Below are positions 44,279 through 52,774 of a stretch of DNA of 64,000 bases, one piece after another. Position numbers and translations under genes: made by a program. The stretch comes from Chryseobacterium ginsenosidimutans (lineage in GTDB: Bacteria; Bacteroidota; Bacteroidia; Flavobacteriales; Weeksellaceae): assembly GCF_030823405.1 (NCBI RefSeq), contig NZ_JAUSXC010000001.1, positions 2,773,001 to 2,837,000 of the forward strand, read 5' to 3'. The notes under the pieces were generated by a model, which was not told the DNA's origin, did no database searches, and saw only the letters and a program-made list of their open reading frames with translations. Numbering within the stretch: position 1 is the first letter of the stretch; every line of letters starts with the position of its first letter.

Positions 44279-45838
44279 TTAATCCAGATAACGTTTCAGA
44301 TCGGAAATAGTTTTTATCTTAAGCTGTTCCGATTGTTTTTTACGCATCATTAAGGCATAAGAATTATTAAATCCTAAAGGCTGTAACCATTCAATCCCAT
44401 ATTGCTTTTGAAATTCGGAATTGACATAATCATAGGTGCTTTCAGCATTTTTGGATACCCTTGAAATTATATTTTGGTCGGCTTTTAATAAAACTAAAAG
44501 CCCCGTTCCTGTATATTCAGGGTAAAAATCAATGGCGTCGTTCATCAAGGCATCAAAACATATCTTCGTTCCGCCCAAACCGGTTTTTGTTTCGACTTTA
44601 TAATTTGTGTAACCTTCGATCAACATTTTATAAATTTCAGTGAGAATATATTGTTCACCAAAAATCTTTGAGCCAATTCTTACCGTTCCGGAATTTCCGT
44701 TTTGTGGAATCTTGTATAATTTATTTTTAATTAAAAAATCTTTTGCAATTTTTTCGGGTGTTTTATTCAGATAATCTGATTGGTAATTGAGATCAGTCAT
44801 TATCGAATCATTGAATTTCCCTGCCAACAGATCAAGCGTCTTCTCCAGTTCAGGGAATTTCTGTAATGTTTTTGTTTTCATAATCGGTGCAGCAAAATAG
44901 GGTGGAAATATTTTTTTATCATCTACCAAAACGTAAAGATCAAAAGCTTTGATCCTGCCATCTGTAGAATATCCGCTTATCAGATCAAGCTCGCCTTCAT
45001 AAGCGGCTTTGTACATAATGGCATCATTGACAACTTTCGGGTTTACATTTAATCCATAAACAGAACGCAAGCCGAGATCGCCATCCTGTCTACCCATAAA
45101 TTCTGGTGTAAAACCTGCCTGTAATTTATTATCAGATTTAGAATTAAACCAATAACCTGCGCCAATAATCATAAAAATAACAGGGAAAATGTACCAGAAT
45201 TTACGGATGTCCTGATATTTTATTTTTTGAAAAACAGCAATCAGTTTATCCAGCAAAACAGCCAGTAACGCCGCAGGAATGGCTCCCGCCAAGATCATAT
45301 TGGTATTATTCAGGGAAATCCCACCAAAAATAAATTCGCCCAAGCCACCCGCCGCAACAAATGAAGCTAATGTAGCAACTCCAACATTGATGACCGCTGC
45401 AGTTCGTATCCCTGCAATGATGACAGGCATCGCCAAAGGAAGTTCAACCTTGAAAAGCAATTGTTTCCGGTTCATTCCCATTGCTTTTGCCGCTTCGATC
45501 ACAGCCGGATTCACTCCTGTAATTCCTGTGTATGTATTTCGGATGATTGGTAAAAGGGCATAGATCAGTAAGGCTACAATTGCCGGAGTCGCACCAATAC
45601 CGAAAGCAGGAATCATAAATCCCAAAAGAGCAATGCTTGGAATGGTCTGTAAAATTCCTGCAACTCCCAATACAGATCCTGATAATTTTCGTTTTCTCGC
45701 GATGAGAACACCCAGCGGCAAACCGACAATAATTGCTAAAAGTAATGACAAAAATGTAAGCTCCAAATGTTGAGTAATTTGGGCTAATAATTTTTCATGC
45801 TGTTCAGAAACAAACTGCCAAAGACTTTGCTGTGTCAT
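44279..45838 (-). CDS. ABC permease fused to a (permuted) QAT-type substrate-binding domain; candidate ergothioneine transporter EgtU
   Basis: The 519-residue protein has an OpuCB-like permease (residues 1-205; EAAKAMGMNRKQLLFKVELP is the ATPase-coupling EAA loop), a seventh hydrophobic span (about 214-231), and then an OpuCC/QAT-type binding domain. The halves of that domain are swapped: GFTPEFMGRQDG to DFLIKNKLYKI (residues 242-377), normally C-terminal, precede VRIGSKIFGEQYILTEIYK to SDLKRYLD (386-519), normally N-terminal. It overlaps its ATPase gene by 4 nt and ends an operon starting with egtD and egtB. The fused layout recalls the EgtUV ergothioneine importer, so ergothioneine or its precursor hercynine is the favoured ligand; glycine betaine or choline remain possible. 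Confidence 0.8.
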   Translation of the reverse strand: MTQQSLWQFVSEQHEKLLAQITQHLELTFLSLLLAIIVGLPLGVLIARKRKLSGSVLGVAGILQTIPSIALLGFMIPAFGIGATPAIVALLIYALLPIIRNTYTGITGVNPAVIEAAKAMGMNRKQLLFKVELPLAMPVIIAGIRTAAVINVGVATLASFVAAGGLGEFIFGGISLNNTNMILAGAIPAALLAVLLDKLIAVFQKIKYQDIRKFWYIFPVIFMIIGAGYWFNSKSDNKLQAGFTPEFMGRQDGDLGLRSVYGLNVNPKVVNDAIMYKAAYEGELDLISGYSTDGRIKAFDLYVLVDDKKIFPPYFAAPIMKTKTLQKFPELEKTLDLLAGKFNDSIMTDLNYQSDYLNKTPEKIAKDFLIKNKLYKIPQNGNSGTVRIGSKIFGEQYILTEIYKMLIEGYTNYKVETKTGLGGTKICFDALMNDAIDFYPEYTGTGLLVLLKADQNIISRVSKNAESTYDYVNSEFQKQYGIEWLQPLGFNNSYALMMRKKQSEQLKIKTISDLKRYLD

Positions 45839-46743
45839 GCGATCTGTAATTTTCTGTAATCATTGAAGGCTTTTACCATTTTTTCGTAATCATCCGTACG
45901 TTGTTGATCTGAGCTTAATTTCTGTAAAATATTCCAAATAGTAGAATCTTCCGGAAAATCATTTTCAAAATCAGAAAGAAAAGGCAACAGGTCTTTTAAA
46001 ACAGTAATTTTATATTCTAATAAGAGTCGGTTGGCAGAAAAAAATTCTTTAACGAAATCATTTTTTTGATGATAAAGCATTTCTTTTGGTGTCCCGGTCT
46101 GGATGATTTTCCCCTTATCCATCAAACAAATCCGATGCCCCAGCTCAAAAGCTTCCTGCACATCGTGAGTGACAAGAATTGTCGTTTTATTTTTTAATTC
46201 TTCTAAAGATTTGAATTCTGAATGAATATCAGCTTTGGTAATATTGTCTAATGCTCCAAACGGTTCATCCATCAATAAAATCGGAGAATTGGCAATCAAT
46301 GCTCTGGCAATTCCTACTCTTTGCTGTTGGCCGCCGCTTAATTCATCAGGAAAACGGGAAAGAATATCTGTTGAAAGACTGAGTTTGTTTAAAAGTTCTT
46401 CCGTTCGGTTCTCAGTTTTCTTTTTGTTCCATTTCAGCAATTTGGGAATAGTTGCAATATTTTCTCTGATTGTGTAATGTGGGAACAATCCGGAATTCTG
46501 CATCACAAAACCAATTCCCATCCGAAGATCTTCTACTTTATGCTCCCGGATATTTTTTCCATTAATCAAAATATTTCCGGAATCTGCTTCTATGAGTCTG
46601 TTGATCATTTTGAGGGTTGTCGTTTTTCCGCAACCACTCGTTCCCAACAGTACCAAAATTTCCTTATCATTTGCCTGAAAAGAAATATCATCTACCGCTG
46701 ATCTTCCGCCAAAATTTTTAGAAACCGATTCAACTGTAATCAT
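45835..46743 (-). CDS. ABC transporter ATP-binding subunit (OpuCA/EgtV-like)
   Basis: The 302-residue ATPase has Walker A GTSGCGKTT (residues 34-42), Q-loop near 82, signature LSGGQQQR (135-142) and Walker B ILLMDEP (155-161). The C-terminal 60 residues lack the paired CBS domains of many osmolyte transporters, fitting a non-osmotic role. Its stop overlaps the start of the permease-binding protein by 4 nt, and egtB ends 5 nt upstream. It powers uptake of the fused permease's substrate. Confidence 0.88.
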   Translation of the reverse strand: MITVESVSKNFGGRSAVDDISFQANDKEILVLLGTSGCGKTTTLKMINRLIEADSGNILINGKNIREHKVEDLRMGIGFVMQNSGLFPHYTIRENIATIPKLLKWNKKKTENRTEELLNKLSLSTDILSRFPDELSGGQQQRVGIARALIANSPILLMDEPFGALDNITKADIHSEFKSLEELKNKTTILVTHDVQEAFELGHRICLMDKGKIIQTGTPKEMLYHQKNDFVKEFFSANRLLLEYKITVLKDLLPFLSDFENDFPEDSTIWNILQKLSSDQQRTDDYEKMVKAFNDYRKLQIA

Positions 46744-46748
46744 AGAAA

Positions 46749-47939
46749 TTATTTAGCCAAACGGATTCCTGTGAATTGCCACTGCAGATTAGTCGGAAAA
46801 AAATTACGGTAGGTATTCCTGCTGTGACCGACAGGAGTCGCTACTGAAGCACCACGAAGAACGGTTTGGTTGACCATAAATTTTCCATTATATTCACCAA
46901 CTGCACCTGCTTCTTTTTTAAATCCCGGATATGGTAAATAGGCAGAATTTGTCCATTCCCAACGTTTTCCCCAATCGAAATGGTGTGATGCGGCTTCCCA
47001 TTCAGCTTCGGTTGGCAATCTCATTCCTTTCCATGATGCAAAAGCTGAAGCCTCAAAAAAATTGACATGGCAAAGCGGTTGATCAAGATTAATTTCCTGT
47101 AAACCATTTAATGTATAATGCATCCATTCTCCATCGATTAAATGCCAGTATAAAGGAGATTTCATACTATTCTGTTTCACCCAATCCCAACCTTCGGCAT
47201 GCCAATGTCTGAAATCTGAATAGCCTTCAGCTTTCATAAATTCCAGATATTCTCCGTTAGTTACAAGTTGATCAGAAATTTGAAAATCATTCAGATAAAC
47301 CTTGTGTCTTCCCAATTCGTTATCAAAACAAAAACCTTCGCCCTCAAAACCTATTTCATAAATTCCTTCTGAAAATTCAATCATTTTTGAAGGAAAAACA
47401 GATTCACTATGTTCAATATTTTCTTTTTTATAAACAGGGAAAAGTGGATTGTGTCCCAAAATATATTTGATATCTGTCATCAATAATTCCTGATGCTGTT
47501 GCTCGTGATTTAAACCTAATTCCAATAATGGCTCAATGCTTTCATTCATAGAATGACTTTGAAGAAAATCCTGCATTTTTTCATCTACATATTTTCGGTA
47601 TTTATAAATATCCGAAACAGAAGGCCTGCTCAAATTCCCTCTGTCTGTGCGGATCACTCTTGCACCAACGGTTTCGTAATAACTGTTGAATACAAAATTA
47701 TACTGCTTATCAAAAACTTCATAATCCGGAACATTAGGAATCAAAATAAAAGTTTCAAAAAACCAGGTAGTATGGCCCAAATGCCATTTAGGCGGGCTTA
47801 CATCAATAATTGGCTGTACTACATAATCTTCTATTTCTAAAGGTTCACAGATATCTACCGAATGCTGACGGATCTGTGAATATATCTTTGTCCAATCTTT
47901 CACAGAATTAGATATTGTTATTACTGAATTTGCTTTCAT
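46749..47939 (-). CDS. egtB: EgtB-like ergothioneine sulfoxide synthase
   Basis: EgtB is a non-heme iron enzyme joining hercynine to a cysteine thiol (cysteine or gamma-glutamylcysteine) with oxygen. From ATG 47939 the protein has 396 residues: an N-terminal DinB-like four-helix domain with the iron ligands His56 (HLGHTTWFFETF) and His145/His149 (NHEQQHQEL), then a C-terminal formylglycine-generating-enzyme-like domain (RLPTEAEWEAA, TGIRLAK). A longer start at 47987 would overlap egtD. It lies 14 nt after egtD. No EgtC is present, so a direct cysteine donor is plausible. Confidence 0.92.
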   Translation of the reverse strand: MKANSVITISNSVKDWTKIYSQIRQHSVDICEPLEIEDYVVQPIIDVSPPKWHLGHTTWFFETFILIPNVPDYEVFDKQYNFVFNSYYETVGARVIRTDRGNLSRPSVSDIYKYRKYVDEKMQDFLQSHSMNESIEPLLELGLNHEQQHQELLMTDIKYILGHNPLFPVYKKENIEHSESVFPSKMIEFSEGIYEIGFEGEGFCFDNELGRHKVYLNDFQISDQLVTNGEYLEFMKAEGYSDFRHWHAEGWDWVKQNSMKSPLYWHLIDGEWMHYTLNGLQEINLDQPLCHVNFFEASAFASWKGMRLPTEAEWEAASHHFDWGKRWEWTNSAYLPYPGFKKEAGAVGEYNGKFMVNQTVLRGASVATPVGHSRNTYRNFFPTNLQWQFTGIRLAK

Positions 47940-47953
47940 TTTGGTAATTTTAA

Positions 47954-48937
47954 TTATAAAACCTGCCACACGGAGTCCACAAACCAATTTTTGGAATCGC
48001 TAATTTCGTTCAACAGATGAAATCCGGAATTATTGGCCATATTTGTGATATCACTTTTTGAGAACTTCTGAGAAATTTCCATTTCGATAAATTCGTTTTC
48101 CTCAAAATTAATAATATCGTGATCTATATGAACTTCCTGTTTTATAAGACTTATAAGAAAACTGCGGCAAGAACCTGAAATAGGATCGTATGTCTGATAA
48201 TGCTGAAAATTTTCAACATTAAAATCAGCTTTTAATTCACGGTTTATTCTTGTAAGAAGATTGAGATTGAATGCTGATGTAATTCCTGTTTCATCATTAT
48301 ATGCATTTAAAATGGTATGCGGGTTTTTCTTCAAATCAAAACCGATTAAAAAAAGGTCACCAAGATTCAGCTTTCTTTTGACTTCGCGGCAGAAATGATG
48401 AGCTTCTTCAATATCCATATTGCCAATATTCCCACCTAAAAAAAGCACTACTTTTCTTCTTTTGGAAATACCTGTAGCTTTATCAAGCATATCAAAATAT
48501 TCGCCTTCTAAGGATACAATGTCTAATGTTGGAAGCTCAGTATTCAGTTTATCTTTAAGAACTGACAAGATATTCCCCGAAATATCGATCGGCATATAAG
48601 TGAAATCGGCCTTGCTTTCAATAAGATTTTTTAGCAGATATGATGATTTCATTGCATCACCGGCTCCCAACTCTATGATATCAAACGGAGATTGATCAAA
48701 TGTAATTGCATCTGCAATCTCCTGAGTTTTATTTTTGAAGATATCTAATTCGCAATCGGTAAGATAATACTCCGGTATCTTCATGATCTTCTGAAAAAGG
48801 CGGTCTCCGATTTTGTCATAAAAATATTTTGACAACAACCGTTTAGGGCTATTTTTTAAACCATCTAAAACATCTGATCGGAAACTGTCGACCTGAGAAT
48901 TTTCTATTTGAGAATCTTTACCTAACTGTAACTTCAT
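47954..48937 (-). CDS. egtD: L-histidine N-alpha-methyltransferase
   Basis: EgtD trimethylates histidine to hercynine using S-adenosylmethionine, the first step of ergothioneine synthesis. The 327-residue protein carries SKYFYDKIGDRLFQKIMKIPEYYLT (family N-terminus, residues 36-60), the SAM loop IELGAGDAMKSS (88-99) and FLGGNIGNMD. It is the first gene of egtD-egtB-ATPase-permease, read away from a sigma-54 activator gene across a 201-bp gap. Confidence 0.93.
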   Translation of the reverse strand: MKLQLGKDSQIENSQVDSFRSDVLDGLKNSPKRLLSKYFYDKIGDRLFQKIMKIPEYYLTDCELDIFKNKTQEIADAITFDQSPFDIIELGAGDAMKSSYLLKNLIESKADFTYMPIDISGNILSVLKDKLNTELPTLDIVSLEGEYFDMLDKATGISKRRKVVLFLGGNIGNMDIEEAHHFCREVKRKLNLGDLFLIGFDLKKNPHTILNAYNDETGITSAFNLNLLTRINRELKADFNVENFQHYQTYDPISGSCRSFLISLIKQEVHIDHDIINFEENEFIEMEISQKFSKSDITNMANNSGFHLLNEISDSKNWFVDSVWQVL

Positions 48938-49036
48938 ATGTATATTTAGTTTGGCTTTACTTCAATACAACTATCTTGCCGCTGTCTTGTATCAACTAAT
49001 TTATGAAAAAAAAGTGTATTAATCTGCCAATGCAAA

Positions 49037-49069
49037 TTATCTGCAGAATAAACCTTATTCTCCGAATAA
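49037..49069. promoter_or_regulatory. array of alternating TTATTC/GAATAA half-sites in the egtD upstream region
   Basis: TTATCT (49037), GAATAA (49046), TTATTC (49055) and GAATAA (49064) follow each other at exact 9-bp steps, each adjacent pair forming an inverted repeat around a 3-bp spacer. It lies between the divergent egtD and sigma-54 activator genes and looks like an operator for a multimeric regulator. The binding protein is unknown. Confidence 0.45.
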
Positions 49070-49138
49070 ATATATTACAATAATTTTTATCATCGGTAAA
49101 GACTCCATATCTTTAAACTTTTCAATCAAAAGATATCG

Positions 49139-50710
49139 ATGAATAAACAATCTGATAACAATACGGAAATAATGAAACGACTGCAAAACATGCAGAAAGA
49201 ACAGCTTATTATTTCAGTTTTCAATAAAGCCCTGTCGAAAATCTTGGATAAAAAGCAATTTCAACTTGTTTTAAATCAATTTTTAAAAAGTGAAATAAAA
49301 TTTGATGAACTTGTAATTTTAAGTATTGATGAAAATAATAATGAATCTGAGATTTTTCATCATACTTTTATTAATAATAGTTTACAAAACAAAGGTTCAA
49401 AGTTAATTGATAGTCAATTGGATAAATGCTTGAAATCAGCAGAACCAATATTTTTTGATCTGAAAAACTCCATCCCTTTCTATTTTCTTGACTCCAAAAA
49501 TGTAGGAATGAGAACTGCAATCGGGTTTTGTCTGCCATTAATTCAGGAAAAAACCAATATTATTTTCTTTTTTTATAAAGATTATATACAAATTGATGAA
49601 AAATTAGAAAGAATATTGGCTGGTATTTCGACACAATTATCAATAACAATCAGAAATATTATTTTAACTGAAAAGTTTGAAAATCTCAAAGTATCCAGTT
49701 CAAATTTTCAAGATGAAAACAAAGAGATTCAGCCCATAAAAAGCCAAAATGATTTTTATGGCATTATAGGTAATAGTGAACCTATGCTGAAAATTTATGA
49801 AAAGATATCTCAGGTAGCACCTTCAGAATCCAATGTTCTCATCTATGGCGAAACGGGTACAGGAAAAGAATTGGCAGCACAGGCAATTCACGATCTGTCA
49901 TCATCGGCACACAAAAAAATGGTCAGGATAAACTGTGCAGCCATCCCTGCAAATCTTATAGAATCTGAGCTTTTCGGGCATGAAAAAGGAAGTTTTACTG
50001 GTGCAACTGAGCAACGTACGGGAAAATTTGAACAGGCAAATAACAGCACTATTTTTCTGGACGAGATCGGCGAACTTCCTCTTGAACTTCAGGGAAGACT
50101 GCTGAGGGTTTTACAGGAAAAAGAAATCGAACGGATCGGCGGAAACAAGCGCATTAAAGTAAATGTAAGAATTATTGCTGCTACCAACAGGAATCTTGAA
50201 AAGGAAGTGGTAGAAGGAAATTTCAGAAGTGATCTTTTTTACCGCCTGAATGTATTTCCTATCCATCTTCCCGCTTTACGAGACAGAAAAGAGGATATTC
50301 CGTTGCTTGCGAATTATTTTCTTGAAAAACATCATTTAAAAACAGGTAAAAAAATCAAAGGCTTTTCTCAAAAAGTGATAAATGAAATGTACGGAAATCC
50401 GTGGCCGGGAAATATCCGAGAATTGGAAAATATGATTGAAAGAAGCATGCTGACGGCAAAAGAAAACATTATCAAGGAAATTGAATTTTCAAAAAGTATC
50501 TCTCTACAAAATAAAGATCAGGAATTTCAGATCAAAACGCTGCAACAAATGGAAAAAGAATATATTTTAAAAGTAGTTGAAAAATGCAGCGGCAGGATTT
50601 CCGGAAAACAGGGAGCTGCTGTTTTATTGGGATTGCCTGCTACAACTCTGATTTCAAAAATGCAGAAACTTGGGATAAAAAAAGGACATTATTTTAAGGA
50701 AAAAGAATAA
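49139..50710 (+). CDS. sigma-54-dependent activator with GAF-like sensor domain
   Basis: The 523-residue protein has an N-terminal domain of GAF-like size and pattern (about residues 20-180). The AAA+ domain has Walker A GETGTGKE near 238, the sigma-54-contacting GSFTGA loop near 284 and FLDEIGE as Walker B. The C-terminus is a Fis-type helix-turn-helix (GKQGAAVLLGLPATTLISKMQKLG). It should open RpoN promoters in response to a small signal. It is divergent from the egt operon and convergent with the TMEM175-like gene. Its AAA+ domain closely resembles that of the response regulator at 51399. Confidence 0.9.
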   Translation: MNKQSDNNTEIMKRLQNMQKEQLIISVFNKALSKILDKKQFQLVLNQFLKSEIKFDELVILSIDENNNESEIFHHTFINNSLQNKGSKLIDSQLDKCLKSAEPIFFDLKNSIPFYFLDSKNVGMRTAIGFCLPLIQEKTNIIFFFYKDYIQIDEKLERILAGISTQLSITIRNIILTEKFENLKVSSSNFQDENKEIQPIKSQNDFYGIIGNSEPMLKIYEKISQVAPSESNVLIYGETGTGKELAAQAIHDLSSSAHKKMVRINCAAIPANLIESELFGHEKGSFTGATEQRTGKFEQANNSTIFLDEIGELPLELQGRLLRVLQEKEIERIGGNKRIKVNVRIIAATNRNLEKEVVEGNFRSDLFYRLNVFPIHLPALRDRKEDIPLLANYFLEKHHLKTGKKIKGFSQKVINEMYGNPWPGNIRELENMIERSMLTAKENIIKEIEFSKSISLQNKDQEFQIKTLQQMEKEYILKVVEKCSGRISGKQGAAVLLGLPATTLISKMQKLGIKKGHYFKEKE

Positions 50711-50717
50711 ATACTTA

Positions 50718-51350
50718 TTAAAATTCTTGTTTTTTTGCGCTACCCATTTCGATTTTCCCTGAAGATAAAGCCCAAAATATCCAGAGTCCTAAAATAATTA
50801 TCAGAGAAACTGTGGGAATCCAAAACGAAAATAGTAAAGCAGTAATGTAAATCGGAAGTCCGTACAAATAGTTATTATGGATTTTTTTAATCGCTTGATC
50901 GGTAATTCCCGGACGAAGAAGTTTTTTATTCCGGCTTGCCAAAAACCAGAGTAAATTGAACGCAAGATTAATCAAAACAAAGATTCCGGTATAGATTGCA
51001 ACAACTACAGAAGAAGCTTCATCATTAAAATATCTTGCCAATAAAGCCGTAGGATAAGAAACTGTAGAAACCAGAAAAAGTATTAACCCATTGGCAAACA
51101 TAATCGCTGAATTTCGGCTATAGATCTGTTTAAAAATTTTGTGATGATTTACCCACATGATGAAAATACTGAAAAACGAAAGAATGAATGCCAAAAAGGT
51201 TGGCCATTGATTCTTCATAAAAATCAAAAGATCATTTCCATTTGTTATCGAGTTTTCTTCAGGAATATGAAGATCTAACACCAAAAGCGTGATGGCAATT
51301 GCAAAAACACCATCACTAAACCCTTCTATTCTGCCTGTTTCTTTTTCCAT
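50718..51350 (-). CDS. TMEM175 family (DUF1211) cation channel-like protein
   Basis: The 210-residue membrane protein has about six hydrophobic spans. Its first helix reads RIEGFSDGVFAIAITLLVLDL, the FSDxxxAIAxT signature that lines the pore of TMEM175 potassium channels. It lies 48 nt after the sigma-54 response regulator on the same strand and ends tail-to-tail with the GAF activator gene. Ion selectivity is inferred from the family. Confidence 0.87.
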   Translation of the reverse strand: MEKETGRIEGFSDGVFAIAITLLVLDLHIPEENSITNGNDLLIFMKNQWPTFLAFILSFFSIFIMWVNHHKIFKQIYSRNSAIMFANGLILFLVSTVSYPTALLARYFNDEASSVVVAIYTGIFVLINLAFNLLWFLASRNKKLLRPGITDQAIKKIHNNYLYGLPIYITALLFSFWIPTVSLIIILGLWIFWALSSGKIEMGSAKKQEF

Positions 51351-51398
51351 AATCCTTTTTGATTAGCTTTTTTCTCGGTTAAATTTTATGATTTAATG

Positions 51399-52751
51399 TT
51401 ATTGATAACCTTTATCAATTCCTAATTTTTTCATTTTAGAATATAATGTTTGAGGTTGTATTTTCAGCAGTTCTGCTGCACCACCGATTCCTGAAACTTT
51501 TCCTCCACAACTTTGCAGTACATTCATAATGTGTTCTCTCTCCATTTCTTCCATTGATTTCAATTGTACTTGAGATTCAGTTGAAGCTTTTTTTATTATT
51601 TTCGGAAGATCAAAACTTTCAATTTCTGTAGTTTTGGCTAAAAGCACACTTCTTTCAATAAGATGTTCCAGTTCACGGATATTCCCGGGCCAACTGTAGT
51701 TGTAGAGCTGTTCCAGAGCACTTTTACTGATTGAATCAATATTTCTTCTTGAAGCTGCCGTATATTTATTAAGAAAAAAATTAGCTAATAGTTCAATGTC
51801 TTCTTTTCTTTCTCTTAAAGGAGGTAATTCTATCGGGAACACATTTAATCTGTAATATAAATCCAATCTAAACCGTCCTTCTGCCACTTCTTTTTCCAGA
51901 GAGCGGTTGGTAGCTGCTACGATTCTTACATTCACTTTAAGCGTTTTATTACCTCCTAATCTTTCGATTTCTTTTTCCTGTAAAACTCTTAGCAATTTCA
52001 CTTGAGAATCCAACGGTAATTCACCGATTTCATCTAAAAATACCGTCCCTCCATTTGCCTGTTCAAACTTGCCGATTCTCATGACATTCGCTCCTGTAAA
52101 GCTTCCTTTTTCATGCCCGAAAAGCTCAGATTCAATCAATGAATGTGGTAAAGCAGCACAGTTTACAATCACGATCGGACTGTTACTTCTATCGGAAAGG
52201 TCGTGTACAGAATGGGCCACTTTTTCTTTCCCTGTACCACTTTCTCCGATGACAAGAACGGAAGTATCTGTTGGCGCAACGACTCTTACTTTTTCAATAA
52301 CGTCCTGAAGTAACGGACTTTTGCCTATAATTCCTTCTATTTCTTCGTGAATCTCAGATCCCTGAAACTCAGATTTTTTTTCAATATCAAAACGGTATTT
52401 TGCAATATCAAGCATTACGATGAGATCACGTTCCCGAAAAGGTTTCACCATAAATCCGTAAGGCTGTGTTTCCTTTACAGATTCCAATGTAGATTGGTTG
52501 GTGTTGGCAGAAATATAGAGAAAAGGTATATTTTTCTTACGCAATTCCCACGCAAGATCAATTCCGGTAAGATCCCCTTTCAGCATAATATCCAAAAGTA
52601 CCCAATCCGGTTTTTTTTCTTCAATAGATTTTCTTGCCTGTACAACGGAAGACGCAATTCCCGTGACCTGATACCCTGCTTTTATCAGCATGATTTTAAG
52701 ATCATTGGCTACAATAAATTCATCTTCTACAATTAATATTTTTTCTTTCAT
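51399..52751 (-). CDS. NtrC-type response regulator (receiver, sigma-54 AAA+, Fis HTH)
   Basis: The 450-residue protein has a receiver domain with acidic pocket Glu9/Asp10/Glu11, phospho-acceptor Asp54 (VLLDIML) and Lys103. AAA+ motifs follow: GESGTGKE (169-176), GSFTGA and FLDEIGE. The C-terminal helix-turn-helix is GIGGAAELLKIQPQTLYSKMKKLG. It follows the histidine kinase gene by 23 nt, so the two form a two-component system activating RpoN-dependent genes. Targets are unknown; the operon it belongs to is the first candidate. Confidence 0.92.
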   Translation of the reverse strand: MKEKILIVEDEFIVANDLKIMLIKAGYQVTGIASSVVQARKSIEEKKPDWVLLDIMLKGDLTGIDLAWELRKKNIPFLYISANTNQSTLESVKETQPYGFMVKPFRERDLIVMLDIAKYRFDIEKKSEFQGSEIHEEIEGIIGKSPLLQDVIEKVRVVAPTDTSVLVIGESGTGKEKVAHSVHDLSDRSNSPIVIVNCAALPHSLIESELFGHEKGSFTGANVMRIGKFEQANGGTVFLDEIGELPLDSQVKLLRVLQEKEIERLGGNKTLKVNVRIVAATNRSLEKEVAEGRFRLDLYYRLNVFPIELPPLRERKEDIELLANFFLNKYTAASRRNIDSISKSALEQLYNYSWPGNIRELEHLIERSVLLAKTTEIESFDLPKIIKKASTESQVQLKSMEEMEREHIMNVLQSCGGKVSGIGGAAELLKIQPQTLYSKMKKLGIDKGYQ

Positions 52752-52774
52752 TACTATTTAAAAATATCAACGCT

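Noticed and set aside
44117-44353. Open frame of 78 codons on the plus strand between the secreted protein and the permease
   Set aside because: It runs through the terminator hairpin at 44178-44203 and into the end of the opposite gene; no promoter or family resemblance.
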